Source of the DNA: Azospirillum sp. TSH64 | GTDB lineage: Bacteria > Pseudomonadota > Alphaproteobacteria > Azospirillales > Azospirillaceae | Direction of reading: 5' to 3' | DNA: 64,000 nt | Assembly: GCF_003116035.1 (NCBI RefSeq) | Contig: NZ_LGQW01000015.1 | Location: forward strand, 6,389,133 to 6,453,132 | Shown here: positions 52,212 through 60,420 of the stretch, in pieces | Layout of the letters: the number at the start of each line of letters is the position of its first letter | How positions within the stretch are numbered: the stretch's first letter is position 1 | Position numbers and translations under genes: made by a program | The notes under the pieces: generated by a model | The model's database searches: none | Told to the model about the DNA's origin: nothing | Seen by the model: only the letters and a program-made list of their open reading frames with translations

Positions 52212-53678
52212 TTACAGCCCGAAGAAGCCGCGCAACCGGGTCAGCAGCGCCTGCGATTCCACCGCCGGCTGCGGTGCGGCGCCCTGCTGGCGGTTGGTTT
52301 CGGCGGCGTTGCGGCTCTGGCGCTCGGCCATCAGCTCGGCCAGACGTTCGGCCAGTTCCGGCCGGCGGCGCAGCACCGGGTCCAGGTGGCTCCGCGCCAG
52401 CTCGAACACCACGGAGTCGGTGCAGGCGACCACCGAGGCGCTGCGCGGCTGCCCGGTCAGCAGCGACATCTCGCCGAACAGGTCGCCCGGCCGCAGCCGC
52501 GTCAGATGCAGCACCCCCGCCCGCTGCCCGTCCATCGGGTCGGTGAAGAACGCAGAGGCCGGGGCGGCGACCTGCACGTCGAACACGCCCTCGGCGATGA
52601 CGAACAGCGACTCCCCGGCATCGCCCTGGCGGACGGCGGGCGACCCGGCCGGCACATGGATCTGCCGCATCGCCAGGGCCAGCGCGTCGACCTCGTCGTC
52701 GTCGAAGGCGTCGAACAGCTCGGTCTGGCGCAGCAGGCCGCGGCGCAGGGTGTCGGTGTCGGGCAAGGCAGGCTGGCGCCGGCGGATCTCCTGCTTGGGC
52801 CGGGCCGGCTCGATCCCGGCACGGGCGAGGTTGCCCACCACCGCCGCCAGCACGGAATCGCGCACCAGCGCCACCCGCCCGTAATCGTCCAGCCAGTAGC
52901 GCGCCTGATAGGCGATGCCGTTGGGCGTCACCGCCTCCACCACCACGTCGGGCCTTGGGGTGGTCAGCACGCCGTCGGCGCACAGCATGGCCGACAGCAG
53001 GATGCGCTTGGCGCGCTCCACCGGCACCTCCTGGTCCAGCAGGATGGGGACCGTGGTGCGGAAGGCCGGGCTGGGGCGGCTGTAATTGACGAAGCGGCTG
53101 CCGGCGACGATGCCGTTCGGCACGACGATGGCGGTGCCGTCACCGGCGATCAGCCGGGTGGCGCGCCAGTTGATCTCGTCCACCCGCCCCGACACGCCGG
53201 GCGACAGCTCCAGCCAGTCGCCGATGCGGTAGGGGTGTTCGATGTTCAGCGCGATGCCGGCAAAGATGTCGGCGATCATGTTGCGCAGCGCGAAGCCCAG
53301 CACGGCGATGGCGACGCCGGAGGTCGCCAGCAGGCCCGTCACCGGCTGCTCGAACACGAAGGCGAGGATCGCCACCACCGCGACGCCATAGACGAAGAAG
53401 CGCATCAAATCGGCCAGCAGCCGCGGGATGCGCGGCGGCCGCGGCAGGCCGTCGGGGCCGATCCCGCCGTTGCCGGCCGCCAGCAGGTCGATCAGCCGCG
53501 CCCCGCCCCAGGCGGCGACCAGCCAGGCAGTGGACGCGACGGCGATGTCGAACCCGCTGCTGAGATCCGGGCCGACCAGCGGCTCCAGATGGCGGTGCAG
53601 CCATGGCTTCGCGGCGGCCAGAGCCGTCAGAAGGGCCAGGACCAGGGCAGGGGCGGACAGACGCCGCAGGGCGCTCAT
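52212..53678 (-). CDS. MscS-family channel with C-terminal cyclic-nucleotide-binding domain
   Basis: A 488-residue inner-membrane channel. About four helices precede the pore helix and beta domain (LLATSGVAIAVLGFALRNMI, NIEHPYRIGDWLEL, VVPNGIVAGSRFVNYSR). Residues about 335-450 form a cNMP-binding domain with the phosphate-binding cassette LFGEMSLLTGQPRSASV. MscS proteins release solutes on hypo-osmotic shock; the added domain suggests gating by a cyclic nucleotide. It follows the NAGGN genes on the same strand, 128 bases beyond asnO's start, but runs as an upstream neighbour, not downstream. An osmotic role fits the context. Confidence 0.92.
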   Translation of the reverse strand: MSALRRLSAPALVLALLTALAAAKPWLHRHLEPLVGPDLSSGFDIAVASTAWLVAAWGGARLIDLLAAGNGGIGPDGLPRPPRIPRLLADLMRFFVYGVAVVAILAFVFEQPVTGLLATSGVAIAVLGFALRNMIADIFAGIALNIEHPYRIGDWLELSPGVSGRVDEINWRATRLIAGDGTAIVVPNGIVAGSRFVNYSRPSPAFRTTVPILLDQEVPVERAKRILLSAMLCADGVLTTPRPDVVVEAVTPNGIAYQARYWLDDYGRVALVRDSVLAAVVGNLARAGIEPARPKQEIRRRQPALPDTDTLRRGLLRQTELFDAFDDDEVDALALAMRQIHVPAGSPAVRQGDAGESLFVIAEGVFDVQVAAPASAFFTDPMDGQRAGVLHLTRLRPGDLFGEMSLLTGQPRSASVVACTDSVVFELARSHLDPVLRRRPELAERLAELMAERQSRNAAETNRQQGAAPQPAVESQALLTRLRGFFGL

Positions 53679-53800
53679 CGACGGGGTTCTCCTCGGCGGC
53701 TGGCCTTCGGGGGCCGGGCGAGGGCGACGATGGCACGAGCAGGCGCCGTCCCGTCAAGGGATCAATTCAAACCATCCAGCCCGATCAGGGGCTTGATCTT

Positions 53801-54292
53801 TCACACCTTCACCACTTGCCTCGTCGCCGGCGGATAGCCCATGACGAAGCCGCGGATCACCGGGTCTGTGCCCGCCACCGTGCCGGCGAACACATAGGCG
53901 CGGCACAGCACGGCCAGCGCGGTCTCGGCATCGCCGCTCCCGCGCCGGAAGGCCTCCCCGTCGCGCAGTTCGGCGAACTCGCCCTGCCAGAAGGCCGGGT
54001 CGTCCAGCGGGCCGAAATTCATCGCCCAGAAACCGAAGGCCCGTCCCGGCCGCTCCCACCGGCCCAGCATCGCCATGTTGCAGTGCCGCTCATCATGCAC
54101 AATCCGGTCGTACAATCCGCTGACGGTGTCCGGCTCGCCTTCCAGGACTTGCAGGAAGGTTCCCTCATGCTCCACAAGGAAACCGGTCACGCCCAGACGG
54201 CGATTGTTTGCGGAGCTTCGTACGCAAATGTCCGCCAGTGCTGAAAAAGGCAGCAGGGGCACCGCATCGCTTCGGTAGAGCAAAGTCAACAT
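53801..54292 (-). CDS. BLUF blue-light photoreceptor
   Basis: A 163-residue protein. Residues 1-95 form a BLUF domain with all key residues at canonical spacing: Tyr 6 (LLYRSDA), Asn 30 (SSANNRRLGVTG), Gln 48 (GTFLQVLEGE), Trp 89 and Met 91 (FGFWAMNFG). Flavin photochemistry is therefore likely. A helical C-terminal extension of about 65 residues has no catalytic motif, so it signals by protein contact. ATG 54292 has GGAGGAGG before it. It is monocistronic. Confidence 0.93.
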   Translation of the reverse strand: MLTLLYRSDAVPLLPFSALADICVRSSANNRRLGVTGFLVEHEGTFLQVLEGEPDTVSGLYDRIVHDERHCNMAMLGRWERPGRAFGFWAMNFGPLDDPAFWQGEFAELRDGEAFRRGSGDAETALAVLCRAYVFAGTVAGTDPVIRGFVMGYPPATRQVVKV

Positions 54293-54419
54293 CGGCCTCC
54301 TCCGAGTTTTATTGTGCCGATTCTTATAATGATGGTGGAGCGAAAGCCGGCGCGAGATAACCCTTTCTTTCGTCGAATCGTTGACGCACCCAGCGGACAT
54401 AGTCCGAACCGGATGGACG

Positions 54420-55142
54420 CTAACGGCAGCTGCGGAAGGTGCCCATATCGAGGTGGAAATGGTTGCGGTGCGCCTCGTTGTAGTCGGGGCCCAGCACCAC
54501 GTCGAAGAAGCGGCAGGCGCCGTCGCGCAGGTCGCGCAGGAAGGCCGCCTTGCGCCCGTCCGCCCCGCTGCCTTCCTTAGCCTGCCAATCGGCCAGCACG
54601 CCGATCCGCGTTCCGTCGGCCAGCACGAAGGCGGCGAGGTCGATGGCGTTGGCGGTCGCATGCTCGCTGCGCCGCCCCTCCGCCCGGCCATAGACGTTGC
54701 GGCAGGCATAGGTGCCGAGATGCTCGACCCGTGCCACCCTCTGCCCGAAATGCCGCTGCGCCGCCGGCTGGAGGGCGTTCGCCTCGAACAGGGTCCAGGC
54801 GGCGGCCAGCCCGCAGGTGGCGACGAATCCGCTGCTGAACGAGACATCCGACCGCGACACCCGCACCACGCCGCTGAGCGCGCAATTCTCCTCCGACGGG
54901 CGGTCGGGCAGGGAGGTGAAGCGCAGGCCGGTTTCGCCCAGCGCCGCCCGGCACTGCTCAGGCTCGCCGGTCAGCCGCGCCAGCTTAAAGCCGGTCAGCC
55001 AGTCCGGCTCCGCCCGCAGATCGAGCCGCGCCCAGGGGTCGTAGCGCGGCGGCACCGCGATCAGCCCGGCCCACACGCCCGCCGCCGCGCCGCCCAGCGC
55101 CAGCAGGACCAGCAGCGCCACCCACCCCAGAAGCCGCGCCAT
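54420..55142 (-). CDS. Extensin-like C-terminal domain protein
   Basis: A 240-residue protein with an N-terminal signal anchor (LLGWVALLVLLALGGAAAGV). The extensin-like domain shows CRAALGETGLRF, LEANALQPAAQRHF-type region (FEANALQPAAQRHFGQRVAR), YGRAEGRRSEHATANAIDLA and NEAHRNHFHLDMG. The His/Asp pattern (SEHATANAID and HFHLD) is that of peptidase-like cell-wall enzymes in this family. It starts ten bases after the GFA gene stop and is probably co-transcribed with it. Confidence 0.88.
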   Translation of the reverse strand: MARLLGWVALLVLLALGGAAAGVWAGLIAVPPRYDPWARLDLRAEPDWLTGFKLARLTGEPEQCRAALGETGLRFTSLPDRPSEENCALSGVVRVSRSDVSFSSGFVATCGLAAAWTLFEANALQPAAQRHFGQRVARVEHLGTYACRNVYGRAEGRRSEHATANAIDLAAFVLADGTRIGVLADWQAKEGSGADGRKAAFLRDLRDGACRFFDVVLGPDYNEAHRNHFHLDMGTFRSCR

Positions 55143-55152
55143 CGCGCGGTGT

Positions 55153-55647
55153 CTACCGGTCGAGCAGCCCGTGCCGCCGGTGCCAGTCCTCCAGCGACTC
55201 CTCCGGATAGCGGGCGAACTGCACATCGTTGGGGCCGTTCGGCACCTCCACCCACGGCGCCTTGAAGTCCAGCATGATGTGGACCCGCTCCGGCGGGGTC
55301 GGCAGCGGCGTGTCGATGGCCGAGGCGAAGGGATGGACCAGCTCCGGCCAGGCCGGATCCTCCGCCCACAGCGCCGTGCCGCAGTGCTTGCAGAAATGCC
55401 GGTGCGACGGGCCAAGGTGGGTCTGGCCGGGACGGTCGGGGTCCTCGATCGGCGCCCGCCACGTCGCCACCGCCTCGCGCCCCTCGACCTCAAGCGTGTC
55501 GGCATCGCCGCCGAGATTGATGGCATATCCCCCGCCGCCGGCACTCTTGCGGCAGATGGTGCAATAGCAGCGCATGTAGGGGACCGGCGTCGGCGAGTTC
55601 AGCGTAAAGCGAACGGCGCCGCAGCGGCAGGAACCGGACAGTTTCAT
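55153..55647 (-). CDS. GFA-family (CENP-V/GFA fold) zinc protein
   Basis: A 164-residue protein. Zinc ligands are visible as GSCRCGAVRF, CYCTICRKSAGG and HFCKHCGTALW. GFA-fold proteins bind glutathione and include formaldehyde-activating enzymes, but many have other roles. It heads the pair with the extensin-like gene and is divergent from an aldehyde oxidoreductase cluster, so aldehyde metabolism is a reasonable guess and no more. Confidence 0.9.
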   Translation of the reverse strand: MKLSGSCRCGAVRFTLNSPTPVPYMRCYCTICRKSAGGGGYAINLGGDADTLEVEGREAVATWRAPIEDPDRPGQTHLGPSHRHFCKHCGTALWAEDPAWPELVHPFASAIDTPLPTPPERVHIMLDFKAPWVEVPNGPNDVQFARYPEESLEDWHRRHGLLDR

Positions 55648-55839
55648 GGCAGGGGACTCCGCGATTCGAGTGCGTTCCTCCGCACCAGATGGGGCGGCCG
55701 CCGCTGTTTGACAGCATCCGCGGTGGTGAAGTTTTCGGTGGAACTTCTGGACGGAACTTCCCGGAGGAACGCGGCGGAAGGGCTGCTGTTACCTCCGGGA
55801 TCCCTTTTGCGGAACCACCTGCCAGCAGTCGGAGCGGTC

Positions 55840-56394
55840 ATGTCCCAGCCAACAGGTCCAGCCTTCCAGGGCCACGCCCAAAAACAGCCGGCGCCGCCGC
55901 CGGACGCCATGGAGGTCAGCCTGACCATCAATGGCAGCCGCAAGACCCTGCACGTCGCCCCCTGGACCAGCCTGCTCGACGCCTTGCGCCTGCATCTCGA
56001 CCTGACCGGCACCAAGAAGGGCTGCGACCATGGCCAGTGCGGCGCCTGCACCGTGCTGGTGGACGGCCGCCGCATCAATTCCTGCCTGACCCTGGCGGTG
56101 ATGGCGGAGGGGCGGACGGTGACGACCATCGAGGGCCTTGCCAGCGGCGACGCGCTCCACCCGCTGCAGGAGGCCTTCGTCGAGCAGGACGCCTTCCAGT
56201 GCGGCTATTGCACCCCCGGCCAGATCTGCTCGGCGGTCGGCCTGCTGGAGGAGGGGCACGCCAAGTCCGACGACGACATCCGCGAACTGATGAGCGGCAA
56301 CCTCTGCCGCTGCGGCGCCTATCCCAACATCGTCGCCGCCATCCGGCAGGTGATGGACGCGCAGCCGGCAGCCAACGACGGAGGCGCGTCATGA
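55840..56394 (+). CDS. Aldehyde oxidoreductase [2Fe-2S] subunit (PaoA-type)
   Basis: A 184-residue small subunit. The plant-type cluster is in CDHGQCGACTVLVDGRRINS and the following Cys; the second cluster is in QCGYCTPGQI and GNLCRCGAYPNI. GGAG precedes ATG 55840. E. coli PaoA has a Tat signal; no twin-arginine signal is present before the domain here (MSQPTGPAFQGHAQKQPAPP), so the enzyme is probably cytoplasmic. Its stop overlaps the FAD-subunit start. Confidence 0.92.
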   Translation: MSQPTGPAFQGHAQKQPAPPPDAMEVSLTINGSRKTLHVAPWTSLLDALRLHLDLTGTKKGCDHGQCGACTVLVDGRRINSCLTLAVMAEGRTVTTIEGLASGDALHPLQEAFVEQDAFQCGYCTPGQICSAVGLLEEGHAKSDDDIRELMSGNLCRCGAYPNIVAAIRQVMDAQPAANDGGAS

Positions 56395-57401
56395 GGGCCT
56401 TCTCCTACGACCGTCCCGACAGCGTCGATGCGGCCTTGCGCGGCGTCGCCGGCCAGCCCGGCACGACTACCGAGGCGGCGGTGAAGTTCGTCGCCGGCGG
56501 CACCAACCTGCTCGACCTGATGAAGGCCGACGTGATGCGGCCGGAGCGTCTGGTCGACATCTCCCGCCTCGGCCTCGATCGCATCGAGGACACCGACGAC
56601 GGCGGCCTGCGGCTCGGTGCGCTCGCCCGCAATGCCGACACCGCCTATGACGCGCGGGTGCAGGCGCGCTATCCGATGCTGTCGAAGGCGATCCTGGCCG
56701 GCGCCTCGGCCCAGCTGCGCAACATGGCGACCAATGGCGGCAACCTGCTGCAACGCACGCGCTGCTATTACTTCTACGACACCGGCACCCCCTGCAACAA
56801 ACGGGAGCCGGGGACCGGCTGCGGTGCGCTGACCGGGGTCAACCGCATCCACGCCATCCTGGGCGCCAGCGACAGCTGCATCGCCGTCCACCCGTCAGAC
56901 ATGTGCGTGGCGCTGGCGGCGCTCGATGCCGTGGTCCGCGTCAGCGGCCCCAAGGGCGAGCGCACCATCCCCTTCGCCGACTTCCACCGCCTGCCCGGCG
57001 ACACCCCGCACATCGACAGCAGCCTCGCCGCCGACGAGCTGATCACCGCCATCGACCTGCCGGTGCAAGGCTTCGCCGACCACTCGACCTACCTGAAGGT
57101 CCGCGACCGCGCCTCCTACGCCTTCGCCCTGGTGTCGGTCGCCGCCGCCCTGAAGATGGATGGCCAGACGATCCGCACTGCAAGGCTGGCGCTCGGCGGC
57201 GTCGCCCACAAGCCCTGGCGCGACCCGGCGGCGGAAGCCGAACTGACCGGCAAGCCCGCCTCGCTGGAGACTTTCCGCGAAGCAGCACGCGTCCTGCTGC
57301 GCGATGCCAAGGGCCAATCCCACAACGCCTTCAAGATCGGACTTGCCGAGCGCGCCATCGTCCGGGCGCTGGCCGAAGCCGCCGGAGTGGAGCACTCATG
57401 A
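56391..57401 (+). CDS. Aldehyde oxidoreductase FAD/[4Fe-4S] subunit (PaoB-type)
   Basis: A 336-residue flavin subunit. The FAD site is in VKFVAGGTNLLDLMKADVM and NMATNGGNLLQRTRCYYF. The inserted cysteine-rich loop (TRCYYFYD, TPCNKREPGTGCGA, DSCIAVHPSDM) is the extra [4Fe-4S] site that marks the PaoB/YagS and 4-hydroxybenzoyl-CoA reductase branch and is absent from classical xanthine dehydrogenase. It overlaps both neighbours (ATGA). Confidence 0.92.
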   Translation: MRAFSYDRPDSVDAALRGVAGQPGTTTEAAVKFVAGGTNLLDLMKADVMRPERLVDISRLGLDRIEDTDDGGLRLGALARNADTAYDARVQARYPMLSKAILAGASAQLRNMATNGGNLLQRTRCYYFYDTGTPCNKREPGTGCGALTGVNRIHAILGASDSCIAVHPSDMCVALAALDAVVRVSGPKGERTIPFADFHRLPGDTPHIDSSLAADELITAIDLPVQGFADHSTYLKVRDRASYAFALVSVAAALKMDGQTIRTARLALGGVAHKPWRDPAAEAELTGKPASLETFREAARVLLRDAKGQSHNAFKIGLAERAIVRALAEAAGVEHS

Positions 57402-59668
57402 TCGCCAAACCGACCATCCCCGCTCCGCTCGACCGTCCCGGTTCGCAGATCGGCAAGCCCGTCAGCCGCGTCGACGGCCGGCTGAAGGTGACCGGCGGCG
57501 CCAAATACGCGGCGGAGTTCAACACGCCCGGCCTCGCCCACGGCTATATAGTCTCCAGCGCCATCGCCCGCGGCCGCATCCTCGCCATCGACACCGCGAA
57601 GGCGCTGGCGCTTCCCGGCGTTCTCCAGGTCTTCACCCACGAGAACCGGCCGAGCCTGCCCTGGTTCGACCGCAAGTGGAAGGACGACGACGCGCCGAAG
57701 GGCTCGCCCTTCCGCCCGCTCTACGACGCGACGATCCACCATGCGCTCCAGCCCATCGCCCTGGTGGTGGCGGAGAGCTTCGAGCTGGCGCGCTACGCCG
57801 CCCGCCTGATCCATGTGACCTACGAGGCGGACGAGCACCAGACCGACCTGCGTGCGGCCAAGGCCGACGCCTTCACCCCCGGCAAGGACAAGGGCGGCTT
57901 CCAGCCCCCGCCCAAGCCGCGCGGCGACGCCGACCGGGCGCTGGCCGAGGCGGAGGTCAGCGTCGACCTGAACTTCTCCCAGGCGGTCGAGCATCACAAC
58001 CCGATGGAGATGCACGCCTCCACCGTCATCTATCACACCGACGGCAGCCTGACTGTCCATGACAAGACGCAGGGGCCGATCAACACCCAGACCTATGTCT
58101 GCAACGTCTTCGACCTGTCGAAGGATTCGGTGCGGGTGATCTCCCCCTTCGTCGGCGGCGCCTTCGGCTCGGGCCTGCGGCCGCAGCACCAGCTGTTCAT
58201 GGCGGTGCTGGCGGCGACCGCGCTGAAGCGCTCGGTCCGGGTCGAGCTGACGCGCCCGCAGATGTTCAGCTTCGGCCACCGCCCGGAAACGCTCCAGCGC
58301 GTGGCGCTGGGGGCGAAGAGGGACGGCACCCTCACCGCCGTCATCCACGAGGCGGTGCAGGAGACCTCGCAGACCGAGAACTATGTCGAGGTCGTCGTCA
58401 ACTGGTCGGGCCAGCAATACAAATGCGACAATGTCCGGCTGGACTACAAGCTGGCGCGGATGGACACCCACACCCCGCTCGACCAGCGCGCTCCCGGTGC
58501 CGCCATCGGCGTCCCGGCGCTGGAGATCGCCATGGACGAGCTGGCGGCCAAGCTCGGCATGGACCCGCTGGAACTGCGGCTGAAGAACTACACCGAGGTC
58601 GATCCCAACACCGGCAAGCCCTTCTCCAGCAAGGAACTGCGCGCCTGCTTCCAGCAGGGTGCCGAACGCTTCGGCTGGCACAAGCGCAGCCATGCCCCCC
58701 GCTCGATGCGCGAGGGCCGGCAACTGGTCGGCTGGGGCATGGCGACCGGCGTGTGGGACGCCATGCAAGGGCAGGCGGTGGCGTCGGCCAAGCTCGGCAT
58801 CGACGGCACGCTGACGGTGGGCAGCGCCACCGCCGACATCGGCCCCGGTACCTACACGGCGATGACGCAAATCGCCGCCGACATCCTGGGGCTGCCGATT
58901 GAGAAGGTGTCCTTCCAGCTCGGCGACACCAACCTGCCGATGGCGCCGTTGCAGGGCGGGTCCTGGACGGTGTCGTCGGTCGGCTCGGCGGTGAAGGCGG
59001 TCTGCGACCGGCTGCGCGACAAGCTGGCCGGTCTGGCGGCCGGGCTGAACGACGGTCCCCTGAAGGGGCTGAAGGCCGACGACCTGACCTTCGCCGACGG
59101 CTTCCTGATCGCCAAGTCAGACCCGTCCTGGCGCCTGTCGATCACCGAGGTGATGCGCGCCAACGATCTGCTGGTGCTGGAGGACGAGGCGCGCTCGGTC
59201 CCCTATTACAAGTCTCAGATGAAGCATGCGCTCGGCACCCACTCCGCGATTTTCGCCGAGGTGCGGGTGGACGAGGATCTCGGCACCGTGCAGGTGACCC
59301 GCGTGGTCAGCGCGGTGGCCGCCGGCCGCATCATCAATCCCAAGACGGCGCGCAGCCAGATCCTGGGTGCGGTGGTGTGGGGCATCGGCATGGCGCTGGA
59401 GGAGGAATCGATGATCGACCAGCGGCTGGGCCGCTTCATGAACCACGATTTCGGCGAGTACCACATCCCGGTGAACGCGGACGTCCACGACATCGACGTC
59501 ATCTTCGTCGAGGAGCATGACGACATCGTCAACCCGCTGGGTGCCAAGGGTGTCGGCGAGATCGGCATCGTCGGCGTCCCCGCCGCCATCGCCAACGCGA
59601 TCCATCACGCGACCGGCAAGCGCCTCTGCGACCTGCCCATCACGCTGGATAAGATTTTGGAGGCTTGA
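57398..59668 (+). CDS. Aldehyde oxidoreductase molybdenum-binding subunit (PaoC-type)
   Basis: A 756-residue catalytic subunit of the xanthine-oxidase family. It has the substrate and Moco motifs VGGAFGSGLRPQHQLFMAVL, QRAPGAAIGVPALEIAMDEL, GGSWTVSSVGSAVKAV and the catalytic glutamate in GAKGVGEIGIVGVPAAIANA (about residue 720). Together with the preceding subunits it should oxidise aldehydes to acids with transfer of electrons through the clusters to FAD. Moco-insertion chaperone and cofactor genes (PaoD/XdhC-type) are not seen in the window. Confidence 0.93.
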   Translation: MIAKPTIPAPLDRPGSQIGKPVSRVDGRLKVTGGAKYAAEFNTPGLAHGYIVSSAIARGRILAIDTAKALALPGVLQVFTHENRPSLPWFDRKWKDDDAPKGSPFRPLYDATIHHALQPIALVVAESFELARYAARLIHVTYEADEHQTDLRAAKADAFTPGKDKGGFQPPPKPRGDADRALAEAEVSVDLNFSQAVEHHNPMEMHASTVIYHTDGSLTVHDKTQGPINTQTYVCNVFDLSKDSVRVISPFVGGAFGSGLRPQHQLFMAVLAATALKRSVRVELTRPQMFSFGHRPETLQRVALGAKRDGTLTAVIHEAVQETSQTENYVEVVVNWSGQQYKCDNVRLDYKLARMDTHTPLDQRAPGAAIGVPALEIAMDELAAKLGMDPLELRLKNYTEVDPNTGKPFSSKELRACFQQGAERFGWHKRSHAPRSMREGRQLVGWGMATGVWDAMQGQAVASAKLGIDGTLTVGSATADIGPGTYTAMTQIAADILGLPIEKVSFQLGDTNLPMAPLQGGSWTVSSVGSAVKAVCDRLRDKLAGLAAGLNDGPLKGLKADDLTFADGFLIAKSDPSWRLSITEVMRANDLLVLEDEARSVPYYKSQMKHALGTHSAIFAEVRVDEDLGTVQVTRVVSAVAAGRIINPKTARSQILGAVVWGIGMALEEESMIDQRLGRFMNHDFGEYHIPVNADVHDIDVIFVEEHDDIVNPLGAKGVGEIGIVGVPAAIANAIHHATGKRLCDLPITLDKILEA

Positions 59669-59680
59669 TCATCAAAGAAG

Positions 59681-59706
59681 TCCCCTCTCCCACACCGGGA
59701 GAGGGG
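59681..59706. repeat. GC-rich palindromic repeat, copy 3 (short)
   Basis: A single arm, CCCCTCTCCCACACCGGGAG and its closing AGGGG, 13 bases after the PaoC stop. It lacks the second arm and spacer, so it is a truncated or solo member that could fold as a hairpin terminator for the aldehyde oxidoreductase unit. Confidence 0.7.
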
Positions 59707-59764
59707 ACAACCTGTCACCTTCGCGGCTGCCGGCAGACCCGGCAACCGCTAAAAAACTCCGACA

Positions 59765-59911
59765 TCACCCCATGATGTTCTCGTCCGCCATGCGGCGAGG
59801 CATGTCGGTTTCGTGCTGGCGGTCCTGCTTCGGCGCCTTGGTGACGCTGAAGCCGATACCCGACAGCAAAAGAACGCCCAACGAGGCGACGGTGACGATG
59901 TTGCAAAGCAT
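59765..59911 (-). CDS. 48-residue putative membrane protein
   Basis: MLCNIVTVASLGVLLLSGIG is followed by a polar, charged tail (KAPKQDRQHETDMPRRMADE). One hydrophobic helix and a cytoplasmic tail are predicted. GGGAAAGGG lies about ten bases before ATG 59911. I recognise no family. The call rests on ribosome site and composition. Confidence 0.5.
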   Translation of the reverse strand: MLCNIVTVASLGVLLLSGIGFSVTKAPKQDRQHETDMPRRMADENIMG

Positions 59912-60216
59912 AGCGACAGACCCTTTCCCTAACCTCTTTCGGCCGCCCGGTTCGATGGGCAGCCAGACCCTTATTGTGCGGTCTCCTGGGCAATAGACGC
60001 CGGGAGCCGTTTCTTTCTTCCGTGGGCCAAGCCGGGACGAGGAAAAAATATTCGTCCGCTGTTCGGACTGTATTTGCTTCCAACACCTTGCCGGCACAGG
60101 CCTTGCGGAGCGGTCAGATAGTCCCGCAGCTGCGAACTGGCAATGGAAGCCGGCGACATATCCGCGCAGCTCTGGTTAACAAAATTGTCATGGCAGCGCG
60201 TGGGGTGGGGCCTCAT
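59912..60216. other. Intergenic gap with an orphan sigma-54-like motif
   Basis: No gene is seen here. It contains the upstream region of the 48-residue gene and, on the plus strand at 60091-60106, a -24/-12-like motif that does not face any gene. Confidence 0.4.
60091..60106 (+). promoter_or_regulatory. Orphan sigma-54-like promoter motif
   Basis: CCGGCACAGGCCTTGC keeps GG and GC with ten bases between and matches TGGCAC-N5-TTGC at all but the first base. It reads rightward into the palindromic repeat and the 3' end of a minus-strand kinase gene. A chance match or a small RNA are both possible. Confidence 0.35.
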
Positions 60217-60420
60217 CCCCTCTCCCCCCCGGGGAGAGGGTTAGGGTTAGGGTGAGGGGGGCGCGTGGCGTGCCTTATGCGGCTGAGCGGCACCTCGCTT
60301 CTTGCCGATCCACATCATGCATCCCCCTCACTCCGACCCTCTCCCCGCTTTCGGCGGACCGGAGGTCCGCCTGTCGCGTCAGCGCAAACCTCGTTTGCGC
60401 GAGAGCGGGGGGGAAAGGGA
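60217..60420. repeat. GC-rich palindromic repeat, copy 4 (long form)
   Basis: The layout is that of copy 2: a left arm CCCTCTCCCC/GGGGAGAGGG, a short TTAGGG duplication, a spacer, and an inverted right arm with a 60-base insert carrying two small palindromes. The insert region encodes the last residues and TGA stop of the TctE-like kinase gene. Confidence 0.85.

Noticed and set aside
55720..55840. Tat signal for the [2Fe-2S] subunit from an upstream start
   Set aside because: An in-frame SRRN sequence exists upstream but it is not followed by a proper hydrophobic region, and the good ribosome site is at 55840.
55840..59668. Classical xanthine dehydrogenase, which would link to the NCS1-type sensor
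   Set aside because: The inserted cysteine loop in the FAD subunit and overall layout match the PaoABC/aldehyde branch, so a purine-catabolism link is not supported.
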